The notes under the pieces: model-generated | Database searches by the model: none | Told to the model about the DNA's origin: nothing | What the model saw: only the letters and a program-made list of their open reading frames with translations | Program-made: the position numbers and the translations under genes | NCBI RefSeq assembly: GCF_025628965.1 | Contig: NZ_JAOTEN010000003.1 | Location: forward strand, 124,001 to 188,000 | DNA length: 64,000 nucleotides | Source of the DNA: Chryseobacterium gilvum | GTDB lineage: Bacteria > Bacteroidota > Bacteroidia > Flavobacteriales > Weeksellaceae | Direction: 5' to 3' | Part shown: piece by piece, positions 27,243-36,662 of the stretch | Layout: every line of letters begins with the position of its first letter | How positions within the stretch are numbered: position 1 is the stretch's first letter

Positions 27243-28258
27243 TATTTTACACTGTCGATGCGCATAAATTCCTCTGCCTTTTCTACCATATCTGTACTTC
27301 CACAGAAAAACGGAATTCTTTGGTGCAATTCTGTCGGTTCAACCTCCAAAATCCGTCTGAAACCGTCTGTTGCTTTTCCACCGGCCTGTTCTGCCAAAAA
27401 TGCCATTGGATTACATTCATATAACAATCTCAGTTTTCCGTTTGGAGCCTGTGAATAAGACGGATAAATATAGATTCCTCCTTTCAGCATATTCCGGTGA
27501 AAATCTGCCACTAATGAACCAATATATCTTGAAGTATATGGTCTGTCGCCTTCTTCCATCTGGCAATATTTAAGATAATTTTTAACTCCTTGGGGAAATT
27601 TGATGTAATTTCCTTCGTTAATGGAATAAATTTTACCGGTTTTCGGAAATGTCATATTAGGATGAGAAAGATAATAGGTTCCCAGGGAAGGATCCAGAGT
27701 AAATCCGTTAACACCGTTTCCGGTAGTGTATACAATCATCGTAGAAGATCCATAAATCACGTAACCTGCCGCAATCTGGTTAACCCCTTTTTGTAGAAAG
27801 TCCTCCAGCTGAACAGGCGTTCCGGGTTCTGTAACTCTTCTGTAGATCGAAAAAATAGTTCCTACAGAAACATTCACATCTATATTTGAAGATCCATCCA
27901 AAGGATCAATCAGGACAACATATTTACTTAGATGACCATTTTCGCCACATTTGATATCTATGAAATCATCATTTTCTTCAGAAGCTATCCCGCACACTAC
28001 TTCTCTTTGTGAAAGCGCGGTGATAAAAATGTCATTGGCAATCACATCTAATTTTTGCTGCTCTTCTCCCTGAATATTTTCATTTCCTGCTTTTCCGATA
28101 ATATCTGCAATTCCGGCTTTGTTCACTTCCCTGTTGACTACTTTAGAAGCTAATCTTATGGCACTTAAAAGACGCGAAAATTCACCTGTAGAATATTGAA
28201 AATCGTCCTGCTTATCGATAAGAAATTCTCCTAAAGTCTGTAATGGCTGATCTGACAT
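27242..28258 (-). CDS. fbp: Fructose-1,6-bisphosphatase, class I
   Basis: A 338-residue enzyme with the metal-binding signature [12 protein letters not shown] at residues 116-127 (Asp118 and Asp121) and an earlier Glu in ASEEND. It removes the 1-phosphate of fructose-1,6-bisphosphate in gluconeogenesis. The length matches class I FBPase. It overlaps menC by a single base and is divergent from the aspartate kinase gene across a 236-base gap. Confidence 0.95.
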   Translation of the reverse strand: MSDQPLQTLGEFLIDKQDDFQYSTGEFSRLLSAIRLASKVVNREVNKAGIADIIGKAGNENIQGEEQQKLDVIANDIFITALSQREVVCGIASEENDDFIDIKCGENGHLSKYVVLIDPLDGSSNIDVNVSVGTIFSIYRRVTEPGTPVQLEDFLQKGVNQIAAGYVIYGSSTMIVYTTGNGVNGFTLDPSLGTYYLSHPNMTFPKTGKIYSINEGNYIKFPQGVKNYLKYCQMEEGDRPYTSRYIGSLVADFHRNMLKGGIYIYPSYSQAPNGKLRLLYECNPMAFLAEQAGGKATDGFRRILEVEPTELHQRIPFFCGSTDMVEKAEEFMRIDSVK

Positions 28259-28494
28259 ATTTAAGTTTTACGTTTTTCCCAAATTTCGGAAAATTTATAA
28301 CAATAAAACGAATTTTCTTTTAAAATAGTTTACTATTTGATTTTCAAAATCTTACAACAAAAAGAGGTATTAAAAAAGACATTTGTTTATAATTCTTATT
28401 CACCAGATTCTGCACTTTCATATCTCATTGTAAATTTATAATTTTGACGATTCTAAAATTATAATTATCTAACCGATTTATCTCTGATATTTTA

Positions 28495-29739
28495 ATGAAA
28501 ATTTTCAAGTTTGGCGGAGCTTCTGTAAAAGACGCCGAAAGCGTAAAAAATGTGTCTGTGGTTTTACAAAGCCAGGGATTTGAAAAATGTCTGCTCGTTA
28601 TTTCAGCAATGGGCAAAACAACCAATGAACTGGAAAAAGTAGTAGAATTTTATTTTAAAAAGCAAGACTATCAAACTGAAATTGAAAACATTAAACAGAA
28701 ACATATTACCATCTCAAAAGGATTGTTTAAGGATGGCCATTCGGTTTTTACAGAGATTAATCTGTTTTTTGACGATATCATTTCTTTTCTGAGAAGAACC
28801 AAATCACCCAATTACAATTTTGTCTACGACCAGGTGGTAAGCTGTGGTGAAATGATCTCAACAAAAATTGTCAGCGAATACCTGAATAGCATGCAATTTA
28901 CCAATCAATGGCTGGATGCAAGAGATTACATTAAAACTGATAATTCTTACCGGGACGGAATCGTAAACTGGAAAAAAACGGAAGAATTGATTTCAGCACT
29001 AGATCGCTCAGTTTGTTATGTAACGCAGGGTTTTATCGGGTCGGATGATAATAATTTTACCGTGACGCTGGGAAGAGAAGGTTCAGATTACTCTGCCGCA
29101 ATTTTTGCATACTGCTTAAATGCAGATGCAGTTACAATTTGGAAAGATGTTCCGGGAGTAATGACGGGAGACCCCAGAAAATTTAACAACGTGTCATTAC
29201 TCTCCAACATTTCTTATGAAGAAGCCATTGAAATGGCCTATTACGGCGCAAGTGTGATCCATCCGAAAACATTGCAGCCATTGCAGCAAAAAAACATTCC
29301 TTTTTATGTAAAATCTTTTATTGATCCTACACAGGAAGGAACCAAAGTGGGTGTATCAGAAAAAAACCTGCATGAAGAATCGTATATTCTGAAAGAAAAC
29401 CAGACCCTGCTTAAAATTTCAACCAGAGATTTTTCTTTTATTGCAGAAGATCACATGAGTCTGGTTTTCGGATATTTATCAAAATATAAAATTAAAGTTT
29501 CGTTGATGCAAAATTCTGCCATCTCATTGGCTTTATGCCTGGAAGATCAGTTTTCAAAAATAGATGAGCTGAATGAAGAGCTTCAGAAAGTATTTAAGAC
29601 TGATGTTACAAAAAATGTATCTTTATTTACCGTGAGAAATGCAAAAATAGAAAACATTGGCAAATTTTACCAGGAAAAAAGTGTATTATTGGAGCAGATT
29701 GCAAAAAATACACTTCAAATGGTAACACAGCAAAACTAA
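28495..29739 (+). CDS. Aspartate kinase
   Basis: A 414-residue monofunctional aspartokinase. The N-terminal KFGGASV phosphate-binding motif, VTLGREGSDYSAA in the middle and the MTGDPR loop identify the family. The catalytic domain spans about residues 1-280 and two ACT-type regulatory domains the rest. It phosphorylates aspartate at the start of lysine, threonine and methionine synthesis. The gene stands alone upstream of an acyltransferase gene with a 16-base gap, which suggests co-transcription. The feedback inhibitor cannot be read from the sequence. Confidence 0.92.
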   Translation: MKIFKFGGASVKDAESVKNVSVVLQSQGFEKCLLVISAMGKTTNELEKVVEFYFKKQDYQTEIENIKQKHITISKGLFKDGHSVFTEINLFFDDIISFLRRTKSPNYNFVYDQVVSCGEMISTKIVSEYLNSMQFTNQWLDARDYIKTDNSYRDGIVNWKKTEELISALDRSVCYVTQGFIGSDDNNFTVTLGREGSDYSAAIFAYCLNADAVTIWKDVPGVMTGDPRKFNNVSLLSNISYEEAIEMAYYGASVIHPKTLQPLQQKNIPFYVKSFIDPTQEGTKVGVSEKNLHEESYILKENQTLLKISTRDFSFIAEDHMSLVFGYLSKYKIKVSLMQNSAISLALCLEDQFSKIDELNEELQKVFKTDVTKNVSLFTVRNAKIENIGKFYQEKSVLLEQIAKNTLQMVTQQN

Positions 29740-29755
29740 TCACGACTTAAAACAC

Positions 29756-31597
29756 ATGAGCTTAATATCGAAAAATGATTTAATCAAAGCTTCTGGCTTA
29801 AACAAAATGGGATTTCTTAAAAATCCTATTGCTTCAGCCGTGATGAGCCTTGCTAAAATAAATGAAGTTAACAGATTATACGATAAATTAAAAAATAAAG
29901 AAGGTAAAGATTTTTTCGATTCATTTGTAAGAGAGCGAAATTTAAGCTATATCGCTTTTGAAGAAGATCTGGCAAAAATTCCGAAAACCGGGGCTTTCAT
30001 CTTGGTATCCAATCATCCTCTCGGTGCGATTGACGGGATTCTGATGTGCAAAATCTTATCGGAAGTACGTCCTGATTTTAAAGTAATGGGCAATTTTCTT
30101 TTGGAAAAAATAAAACCCATGGAACCGTATGTAATCGCTGTAAATCCTTTTGAGAACAGAAAAGAAGCACACAGCAGCTCTTCCGGAATGCGAGAAACGC
30201 TGAAACATCTTCAAAATGGAGGCTGCATAGGAATTTTTCCGGCGGGGGAAGTTTCCAATAAAAATAATCCGTACAGTGAGATTTTAGATAAAGACTGGGA
30301 AAAGCCTGCTTTAAAGCTTATAAAAATGGCAAAAGTACCGGTTGTTCCTATGTATTTCCATGCTAAAAACAGCAGCTTATTTTATCAGATTGCCAAGCTG
30401 CACCCGAATTTACAGACGTTGATGCTTCCTGCAGAAATGATGAATGACCGTGAAAAACCTATTCGGATACGGATTGGAAAACCAATCATGGTAAAAGCGA
30501 TGGACGAGATGGAAACCATCGAAGAATTGGGAGAGTTTCTGAAAAGGAAAGTCTACATGATGAAATCGTATTATGAAAAAAGAAAATCTCTTGCACAGGC
30601 CATTAATCTTAAAAATTTATATGTAAAATTCCCGCTGTTACGGGAAGAAAATATCGTTCAGAATATTATTGATGAAACGCCTAAAGAAGATATTCTAAAA
30701 GATATCAACAAGCTGAAAGGCACCGATAAGATGCTTTTCAGCAATGGTAATTACGAGATTTATTTTACGCCTTATGAGCAGATCCCTTCCATCATGAGGG
30801 AAATTGGGCGCCAACGCGAGCTTACCTTTCGCGCCGTTGGAGAAGGAAGTAATCTCCCGTTTGACCTGGATGAGTATGACAAGCATTATCATCACTTATT
30901 TCTTTGGGATAATGCTGCCGAAAAGCTCGCAGGAGCCTACAGAATGGCTCTGGGAAAAGATGTCATGAAAAAATTCGGGATTAAGGGGTTCTATACTAGT
31001 TCGTTATTTGAGTTCGAGCAGGATATCCATCCGTTTTTTAAAAAAGTAATCGAAATGGGAAGAGCCTATATCTGTGAAGAATACCAGCAGAAACCGCTCC
31101 CTCTCTTTCTTCTCTGGCGAGGAATTGTACATGTTTGCCTCAGAAACCCTGATCATAAATTTTTGATGGGAGGCGTAAGTATATCTAATAAATTTTCTGA
31201 GTTTTCAAAATCTTTGATGATCGAATTTATGCGGTCTAATTATTACGATTCTGCAGTAGCACAATACATTACCCCAAAAAATGAATTTAAAGTAAGATTG
31301 AGAGACCGCGATAAAAATCTTTTTCTTAACGAAATGGAATCTGATCTCAATAAGCTGGATAAAATCATTGATGATCTGGAACCTGAATTAAGACTGCCCG
31401 TTCTGATCAAAAAATACATTAAACAAAACGCAAAGGTGATTGCTTTCAACGTAGATCCTAACTTTAATGATGCGATTGACGGATTAATGTATATCAGGAT
31501 CAGTGATCTTCCTGAAAATACGATTAAACCCGTATTGGAGGAGATGAGCGAGCAAATCAGAAAGGAGCAGGAAAATAATTCCCCTGAAAATCAGTAG
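29756..31597 (+). CDS. OlsF-like fused acyltransferase
   Basis: A 613-residue two-domain protein. The N-terminal part is a PlsC/OlsA-like O-acyltransferase with SNHPLGAIDG (His87, Asp93, spaced HX5D rather than HX4D) and FPAGEVS (161-167). The C-terminal part from about residue 330 is an OlsB-like N-acyltransferase (GNAT-type) with YRMALGKDVMKKFG and EMGRAYI. Such fusions (OlsF) make ornithine or glycine lipids in Bacteroidota and gammaproteobacteria. The lipid head group cannot be set from sequence. The order of the domains is as in OlsF. Confidence 0.82.
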   Translation: MSLISKNDLIKASGLNKMGFLKNPIASAVMSLAKINEVNRLYDKLKNKEGKDFFDSFVRERNLSYIAFEEDLAKIPKTGAFILVSNHPLGAIDGILMCKILSEVRPDFKVMGNFLLEKIKPMEPYVIAVNPFENRKEAHSSSSGMRETLKHLQNGGCIGIFPAGEVSNKNNPYSEILDKDWEKPALKLIKMAKVPVVPMYFHAKNSSLFYQIAKLHPNLQTLMLPAEMMNDREKPIRIRIGKPIMVKAMDEMETIEELGEFLKRKVYMMKSYYEKRKSLAQAINLKNLYVKFPLLREENIVQNIIDETPKEDILKDINKLKGTDKMLFSNGNYEIYFTPYEQIPSIMREIGRQRELTFRAVGEGSNLPFDLDEYDKHYHHLFLWDNAAEKLAGAYRMALGKDVMKKFGIKGFYTSSLFEFEQDIHPFFKKVIEMGRAYICEEYQQKPLPLFLLWRGIVHVCLRNPDHKFLMGGVSISNKFSEFSKSLMIEFMRSNYYDSAVAQYITPKNEFKVRLRDRDKNLFLNEMESDLNKLDKIIDDLEPELRLPVLIKKYIKQNAKVIAFNVDPNFNDAIDGLMYIRISDLPENTIKPVLEEMSEQIRKEQENNSPENQ

Positions 31598-31631
31598 GTT
31601 TTTATTTTTGTTTAAAAAAAAGAGGGTAATA

Positions 31632-31663
31632 TTTGCTTCATATACGAAAACTTACTACTTTTG
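31632..31663 (+). promoter_or_regulatory. Promoter of the first tRNA-Phe
   Basis: TTTG ending at 31635, then 20 bases, then TACTTTTG (31656-31663): a near-ideal Bacteroidota promoter. It lies 42 bases before the tRNA. Confidence 0.75.
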
Positions 31664-31705
31664 CATCACTTTAAAACAACGAAGTCATTCAGACAAAAAT
31701 ATAAT

Positions 31706-31778
31706 GGTTTCTTAGCTCAGTTGGTAGAGCAATGGATTGAAAATCCATGTGTCCCTGGTTCGATTCCTGGAGAAACCA
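31706..31778 (+). tRNA. tRNA-Phe (GAA), copy 1
   Basis: A 73-base cloverleaf. The acceptor stem GGTTTCT pairs with AGAAACC, the anticodon loop TTGAAAA gives anticodon GAA, and the T-loop has GGTTCGATTCC. The discriminator is A and the genomic CCA is absent as a full triplet (CA follows). A terminator follows. Confidence 0.97.
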
Positions 31779-31779
31779 C

Positions 31780-31805
31780 AAACCACCTTTTTCGGGTGGT
31801 TTTTG
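31780..31805 (+). terminator. Terminator of tRNA-Phe copy 1
   Basis: AAACCACC and GGTGGTTTTT form a stem around a T-rich loop directly after the tRNA, followed by a T-run. Confidence 0.8.
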
Positions 31806-31816
31806 TTTATAATACA

Positions 31817-31848
31817 TTTGCGAGGTAAAAGAAAAAATATTACTTTTG
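31817..31848 (+). promoter_or_regulatory. Promoter of the second tRNA-Phe
   Basis: TTTG at 31817-31820, a 20-base spacer and TACTTTTG at 31841-31848. It has the same spacing as the promoter of copy 1. Confidence 0.75.
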
Positions 31849-31882
31849 CCCCACTTTACAATACGAAGTCATAAAAATCAAT

Positions 31883-31955
31883 GGTTTCTTAGCTCAGTTG
31901 GTAGAGCAATGGATTGAAAATCCATGTGTCCCTGGTTCGATTCCTGGAGAAACCA
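31883..31955 (+). tRNA. tRNA-Phe (GAA), copy 2
   Basis: Identical over all 73 bases to the copy at 31706, by direct reading. It has its own promoter and terminator, so the duplication covered a complete transcription unit. Confidence 0.97.
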
Positions 31956-31957
31956 CA

Positions 31958-31983
31958 AACCACCTTTTTGGGTGGTTTTTTTA
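31958..31983 (+). terminator. Terminator of tRNA-Phe copy 2
   Basis: AACCACC and GGTGGTT around a T5 loop, followed by a T-run; almost the same as the first copy. Confidence 0.8.
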
Positions 31984-32054
31984 TTTACCATTTTTTAACA
32001 GGTGTATAAATTCAAAATTAAGTATCTTCGCTTTTTTAAAACATCACATTGAAA

Positions 32055-33236
32055 ATGAAAAAAATTATCTCCGGATTATTTATTTTTTGTACCTTATTTT
32101 TACAGGCCCAGGACGAAATTCAATTTCAGGCCTTACCTTTTAAAGATCTTGTTTCTAAAGCAAAAAAAGAAAACAAACTGGTTTTTATTGATGCATATGC
32201 CTCATGGTGCGGTCCCTGCAAAATGATGGAAAAAAATGTTTTTACAAAAAAATCAGTGGGTGACTTTTACAATAAAAATTTCGTAAATGCACGGATTGAT
32301 ATGGAAAAAGGTGAAGGAAGAGAAATTGCCCAGAAATTTGGCGTTCGCTCCTATCCTACTTATTTGTTCCTCAATGGTGACGGTGAATTGATTTCTCAGA
32401 ACGTAGGCTACATGGAAGAAAGTATTTTTCTCGCCATGGCACAGGATATTAACTCTCCCAGCAACAAAAAAGGATCATTAAAAGAGCGTTTTGAAAATGG
32501 AGAAAAAGACGCTCAGCTTTTGATCAATATCATGAAACTGAATTCAAGCTCAGATTACGAGTTTGCTAAAAAAGCTTCCGAAAGATATTTTGAAAACAGA
32601 AAGAAAACCGACGAACTTACCAAAGAGGATGTAGGATTTTTATTATTTTTCCTGAAATCAACACAAGATGTAAATTACAAAACATTTATAGAAAAAAAGG
32701 AAGATATCATTAAATATTTACCGGAAGAAAATTACAAGGAATTTAATAATCAGCTGTTGCTTTCACAAGCTGCGGAACAGTCAATTGATCTTAAAAATAA
32801 AGCCCTTAATGAAGATTATTTCATGAAAGTTGCAGAACCTTTGGTAGGAAAAGATAATGCGAAGATGAAATTTAATCAGATCAAAATGGGGTATTACGAG
32901 CAGACTGCCAATTTCCCCGAGTATGAAAAAGCAGCCTTAGAATATTACAAAAATTCGGATGCTTTTGAACCAAATGAATTGCTGAAAACAGCCTGGGTCT
33001 TTTCAGATCACATCAAAACTTCCTCATCATTAAAAAAAGCTGCAGAATGGGCAGAAAAATCGGTCATGAGAGGGGAAACAGCTGAAAATACCTACATTCT
33101 GGCAAAATTATATTCTCTGACCGGCAATATAGAAACGGCGAAGAATTTTGCAGAAATGTCAAAAAATATTGCCGTACAAACCGGTAAAGATTCAACTTTA
33201 GCATCAGATTTATTAAATAAATTAAACAGCAAATAG
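32055..33236 (+). CDS. Thioredoxin-fold exported protein
   Basis: A 393-residue protein with a signal peptide (cleavage near LFLQAQ) and a thioredoxin domain at about residues 20-130, with the redox centre WCGPC (Cys52 and Cys55) and the cis-Pro region RSYPTYLFL. The remaining 250 residues are helical and may hold TPR-like repeats. It is likely a periplasmic thiol oxidoreductase with its own substrate-binding part. The ATG at 32055 is used. It precedes the DUF3575-like gene by 2 bases, so the two are co-expressed. Confidence 0.85.
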   Translation: MKKIISGLFIFCTLFLQAQDEIQFQALPFKDLVSKAKKENKLVFIDAYASWCGPCKMMEKNVFTKKSVGDFYNKNFVNARIDMEKGEGREIAQKFGVRSYPTYLFLNGDGELISQNVGYMEESIFLAMAQDINSPSNKKGSLKERFENGEKDAQLLINIMKLNSSSDYEFAKKASERYFENRKKTDELTKEDVGFLLFFLKSTQDVNYKTFIEKKEDIIKYLPEENYKEFNNQLLLSQAAEQSIDLKNKALNEDYFMKVAEPLVGKDNAKMKFNQIKMGYYEQTANFPEYEKAALEYYKNSDAFEPNELLKTAWVFSDHIKTSSSLKKAAEWAEKSVMRGETAENTYILAKLYSLTGNIETAKNFAEMSKNIAVQTGKDSTLASDLLNKLNSK

Positions 33237-33238
33237 TC

Positions 33239-33871
33239 TTGAAACACAAAATTTTAATCGCGGCTCTGACTTTATTTTCAATACATTATATGAAAGCTCA
33301 GGAAGAGGCAATTTCACAGCCTACCGAAAAATCACTTTATGTAAAAGGAAATGCATTATTTATACCGATCGGAGTTTTAAATGCAGGTTTAGAATATCAG
33401 CTTAATCAAAAATACACCTTGCAGGGAGACGTTTTTATATCTCCATGGAAATCATTTGCAGGACATGAATTTCAGTACTACTCATTGTCTCTGGAAGGAA
33501 GATATTATTTTGACAAAGCATTTAAACACTGGTATGTAGGAGCAAATATTGCTACTGCTTCTTTTGTTTTACAAAAATGGAACTATTGGGATGATGGTGT
33601 TTACATCAATGACTTTGATCAAGAATTTATATCATCCAACCTTTATCAGAAAGGATTTTCTGTACTATTGGGCATTACTGCAGGATATCAGTTTAAAGTT
33701 TCCGATAACTGGAATATCGATCTGTATGTAACCGCAGGAACTTCACAGGATTTTTATAAAGGATATGACAGAACAACAGGACAGAGATATGATGTAGCCG
33801 TTAAATACAATAAAAGTGGCGAAGTGCTTCCTTACCGCGGCGGAGTTATGATTTCTTATAAAATAAAATAA
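33239..33871 (+). CDS. DUF3575-like outer-membrane protein
   Basis: A 210-residue protein with a signal peptide (ILIAALTLFSIHYMKAQ) and repeated amphipathic strands (FSVLLGITAGYQF, IDLYVTAGTSQDF) that end in the barrel-like GGVMISYKIK. The pattern GNALFIPIGVLNAGLEYQL matches DUF3575, a family of Bacteroidota outer-membrane proteins of unknown role. The start is a TTG at 33239, since no ATG lies near enough to keep the signal peptide complete. It follows the thioredoxin-fold gene by two bases. Confidence 0.75.
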   Translation: MKHKILIAALTLFSIHYMKAQEEAISQPTEKSLYVKGNALFIPIGVLNAGLEYQLNQKYTLQGDVFISPWKSFAGHEFQYYSLSLEGRYYFDKAFKHWYVGANIATASFVLQKWNYWDDGVYINDFDQEFISSNLYQKGFSVLLGITAGYQFKVSDNWNIDLYVTAGTSQDFYKGYDRTTGQRYDVAVKYNKSGEVLPYRGGVMISYKIK

Positions 33872-33875
33872 TACA

Positions 33876-34082
33876 ATGAAATTATTGGGTAAAAACCATA
33901 TCATCATCTGCATCATTACTTTTGTAATTCTTTTTCTGATGAATTTTATCGGAAATGATCAGCCGGATAAACTGTACAGGGCTTTATTGACTGCTTTTGC
34001 AGGCGTTATAGGATTGTCAATCGGGTTGTTAATCCTTAATAAAGGTAAAAACGATAAAACACCACCACATAATTTTGATTAA
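33876..34082 (+). CDS. Small two-helix membrane protein
   Basis: A 68-residue protein with two predicted membrane helices (about 8-25 and 38-54) and a short charged tail (KGKNDKTPPHNFD). It starts 4 bases after the DUF3575-like gene and is probably the third gene of that operon. I recognise no family. Confidence 0.6.
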   Translation: MKLLGKNHIIICIITFVILFLMNFIGNDQPDKLYRALLTAFAGVIGLSIGLLILNKGKNDKTPPHNFD

Positions 34083-34112
34083 AGGTAAATCGCAAACATT
34101 TAAGATCAATGC

Positions 34113-35309
34113 CTAATCTTCGTAAACAATATATTTTGCCCTGATCTTGTTAAAATTTTCAAGATCATTCTTCCAGGAAGCTTTAATTTCAGAGATCGAT
34201 TTTCCAGCAATTATCTGCTTTCTTAATTCATCGCTTCCGGCAAGCGTATCAAAAAACAGGTTTTTGAGGAAAAAGTCCTGCTGTGGATTTTTGTAATTTT
34301 TGTATGCTTTCATAAGCCAGTCTAGATTCAGTGCTCTTAAATCTTCGGAATAACCGGCAAGATTTTCGCCATAGCATAATTTTCCGTTCAAAAAAGGATC
34401 TTTTGCACCCGAATTGGGCTTCGGAGTAAATTGGAATGGTAAACCCTGCGTCCATGGAGAGCCATAGATCTGGAAAGGCAAATCGGTCCCTCTTCCTACG
34501 GAAACCTGGGTTCCTTCAAAAAAACACAAGCTCGGATATAAGTTGATCGCATGATCATTGGGTAAATTCGGGGACGGTTTATCTAAAATCCCATACCGCA
34601 ACTTTTTATGATAATTCTGCATTGGAATCATCGTATATTTTGCCTCTACTCCATTTTTCAGCCATTTTTGCCCGTTTACCATTTTCCCGTATTCTCCGAT
34701 CGTCAGTCCGTACACGACAGGAACCTCATGCATCCCTACAAAACTTGTCCATTTCTTTTTTAAAACAGGGCCGTCAACATATCCGTCATGCGGATTGGGA
34801 CGGTCCAGAACTACAATTTCCACATTATTTTCAGCTCCGGCTTCCATTAAATAGGTTAATGTAGAAATATATGTATAAAATCTCACGCCTACATCCTGAA
34901 TATCAAAAACAACAAGATCAATCCCTTTGAGCTGTTCCGGCTTCGGCTTTTTATTATCTCCATATAAAGAAATAATAGGAATTCCCGTCTTGGAATCGAC
35001 TCCGTTCTTTACAGTTTCGCCTGCATCGGCATTGCCGCGGAAGCCATGTTCAGGCGCAAAAATGGCTTTAATCTTAATTCCGTTTTTTACCAGGTAATCT
35101 ACAAGATGGGTTTTATCTTTCATCAGACCGGTCTGATTGGTCACAATGCCAATGGTTTTATTTTTTAATAACGGTAGATACAGTTCCGGACGGTCTGCGC
35201 CGGTTTTAAAACAATCTTTACTTTGAGATTGAGAATAACAGGGATTGAATAGTCCTAAAAAAATTAGGCAAATAAAAAGTAAAGTTTTAATTTTGAAATC
35301 TAAATTCAT
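34113..35309 (-). CDS. namZ: DUF1343 protein, NamZ-like exo-N-acetylmuramidase
   Basis: A 398-residue exported protein with a signal peptide (LFICLIFLGLFNPCYSQ) and the DUF1343 (GH171) signatures IGIVTNQTG, IFAPEHGFRG (Glu87 and His88) and DIQDVGVRFYTYISTL. NamZ enzymes release MurNAc from the non-reducing end of peptidoglycan glycans, which suits murein turnover. The ATG at 35309 is chosen because the longer frame lacks a leading signal peptide. It begins only 4 bases from the divergent permease start, so the promoters of both must overlap the other's coding region. Confidence 0.87.
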   Translation of the reverse strand: MNLDFKIKTLLFICLIFLGLFNPCYSQSQSKDCFKTGADRPELYLPLLKNKTIGIVTNQTGLMKDKTHLVDYLVKNGIKIKAIFAPEHGFRGNADAGETVKNGVDSKTGIPIISLYGDNKKPKPEQLKGIDLVVFDIQDVGVRFYTYISTLTYLMEAGAENNVEIVVLDRPNPHDGYVDGPVLKKKWTSFVGMHEVPVVYGLTIGEYGKMVNGQKWLKNGVEAKYTMIPMQNYHKKLRYGILDKPSPNLPNDHAINLYPSLCFFEGTQVSVGRGTDLPFQIYGSPWTQGLPFQFTPKPNSGAKDPFLNGKLCYGENLAGYSEDLRALNLDWLMKAYKNYKNPQQDFFLKNLFFDTLAGSDELRKQIIAGKSISEIKASWKNDLENFNKIRAKYIVYED

Positions 35310-35313
35310 AAGC

Positions 35314-36543
35314 TTGAAGTTTCCTTTATATTTTTCTAGAAAAATAGCATTTTCCAAAGATAATAAAAATAACCTGTCACGGGTGATCATCTTTATTGGC
35401 AGGCTTTCTGTGGCTTTAGGGATTATTGTTTCGCTCATTACCGTTGCGACCGGCTTCGGATCCAAAAAAGCAATTAAAGAACGGCTTGCAGATTTCAGCG
35501 GACACATCACCGTAAAATCTGTGAAATCAAATTCTTCCTACAATACTTCCATACTCGATAATCAGGGATTAGATTTAAAAAAGATACAGGAACTTCCCGA
35601 TGTAGAGTCTGTACAGAAATATGCTACCGTAACCGGAATCATGCGTAACAAGCACAGCTTTGCCGGTGTTATTTTTAAAGGGGTCGGAAAAGATTTTGAC
35701 AGTGTGAGATTTAAAAAATTCCTGACGGAAGGCAAAATTCCCATCATCACAGAAAAAGGGTATAACAACGGCGTTGCCATTTCACAAAAAATTGCAGGTG
35801 ATCTTCAGCTGAAACTAAAAGACAGCATTGTAACCGTTTTTTCTACCGCAGACCAAAAACAGATCTACAGGAAATTTGAAGTGGTAGGAATCTATAAAAC
35901 TGATATCAAAATGATTGACGATCAGTTTGTGATAGGAGACATTAACCATGTAAGAAAAATTCAGGACATGAAACCTGAAGAGATCGGCGGAATAGATATT
36001 TTCTTTAAAAACGTAAACGATATCGACAAAGATTTCCCGGAGATTGAAAAATTGATCGGGTACAAGAATTATGCGGAAAAGGCAACTGATAAATTCCCTC
36101 AAATCACAGACTGGATCAGTATTTTCGACACCAATATTGCTTTGATCATCATCATTATGCTTATTGTGGTTATCATCAATATCATTATGGTTTTACTCAT
36201 TCTGATTATTGAACGCACCAACTCCATCGGCCTGCTGAAAACATTGGGGGCCACAAACGGTCAAATCCGGGCTACGTTCATCAATTATACTTTGATTATT
36301 ATGGTTCCGGGATTACTGTACGGAAATATAATTGGTCTCGGTTTACTTTTGCTCCAGAAATTCTTTGGAATTATTACTTTAAATCCTGAAAATTACTACG
36401 TAAGCACGGTTCCGGTAGATCTTAATCCGCTGATTATACTGGCGATTTCTGCAGGTATTTTAATTATTTCTGGTTTCGCACTTATTATTCCGAGCTATCT
36501 TATAAGTAAAATTTCCCCGGTAAAAGCGATTAAGTATAATTGA
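35314..36543 (+). CDS. FtsX/LolE-type ABC transporter permease
   Basis: A 409-residue protein with one N-terminal helix (about residues 25-48), a periplasmic MacB-like domain of about 200 residues and three C-terminal helices (IALIIIIMLIVVIINIIMV, IIMVPGLLYGNIIGLG and LAISAGILIISGFALI). The signature ERTNSIGLLKTLGAT matches the FtsX family loop that contacts the ATPase. It resembles lipoprotein-releasing LolC/E permeases. No ATPase gene is adjacent. The start is uncertain: TTG at 35314 gives MKFPLYFSRKIAFSK, a usual beginning, while an ORF extends to 35245. Confidence 0.82.
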   Translation: MKFPLYFSRKIAFSKDNKNNLSRVIIFIGRLSVALGIIVSLITVATGFGSKKAIKERLADFSGHITVKSVKSNSSYNTSILDNQGLDLKKIQELPDVESVQKYATVTGIMRNKHSFAGVIFKGVGKDFDSVRFKKFLTEGKIPIITEKGYNNGVAISQKIAGDLQLKLKDSIVTVFSTADQKQIYRKFEVVGIYKTDIKMIDDQFVIGDINHVRKIQDMKPEEIGGIDIFFKNVNDIDKDFPEIEKLIGYKNYAEKATDKFPQITDWISIFDTNIALIIIIMLIVVIINIIMVLLILIIERTNSIGLLKTLGATNGQIRATFINYTLIIMVPGLLYGNIIGLGLLLLQKFFGIITLNPENYYVSTVPVDLNPLIILAISAGILIISGFALIIPSYLISKISPVKAIKYN

Positions 36544-36633
36544 TCAATAATACGGTTAACGGTTGATGATTACGTCTATTAATTTTGTTACAGATGAATA
36601 TTCAAATCATATTTATTAATTATCTGAAAGCTG

Positions 36634-36641
36634 TATCTTTG
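36634..36641 (+). promoter_or_regulatory. -7 element of the cysteine synthase gene
   Basis: TATCTTTG fits TAnnTTTG and lies 21 bases before the ATG at 36663. The -33 TTG is not clear. Confidence 0.5.
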
Positions 36642-36662
36642 CCCCGCATATAAAAAACATTT

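Noticed and set aside
31898..32143. 81-residue frame across the second tRNA-Phe
   Set aside because: It translates a tRNA and its terminator; it is a shadow frame.
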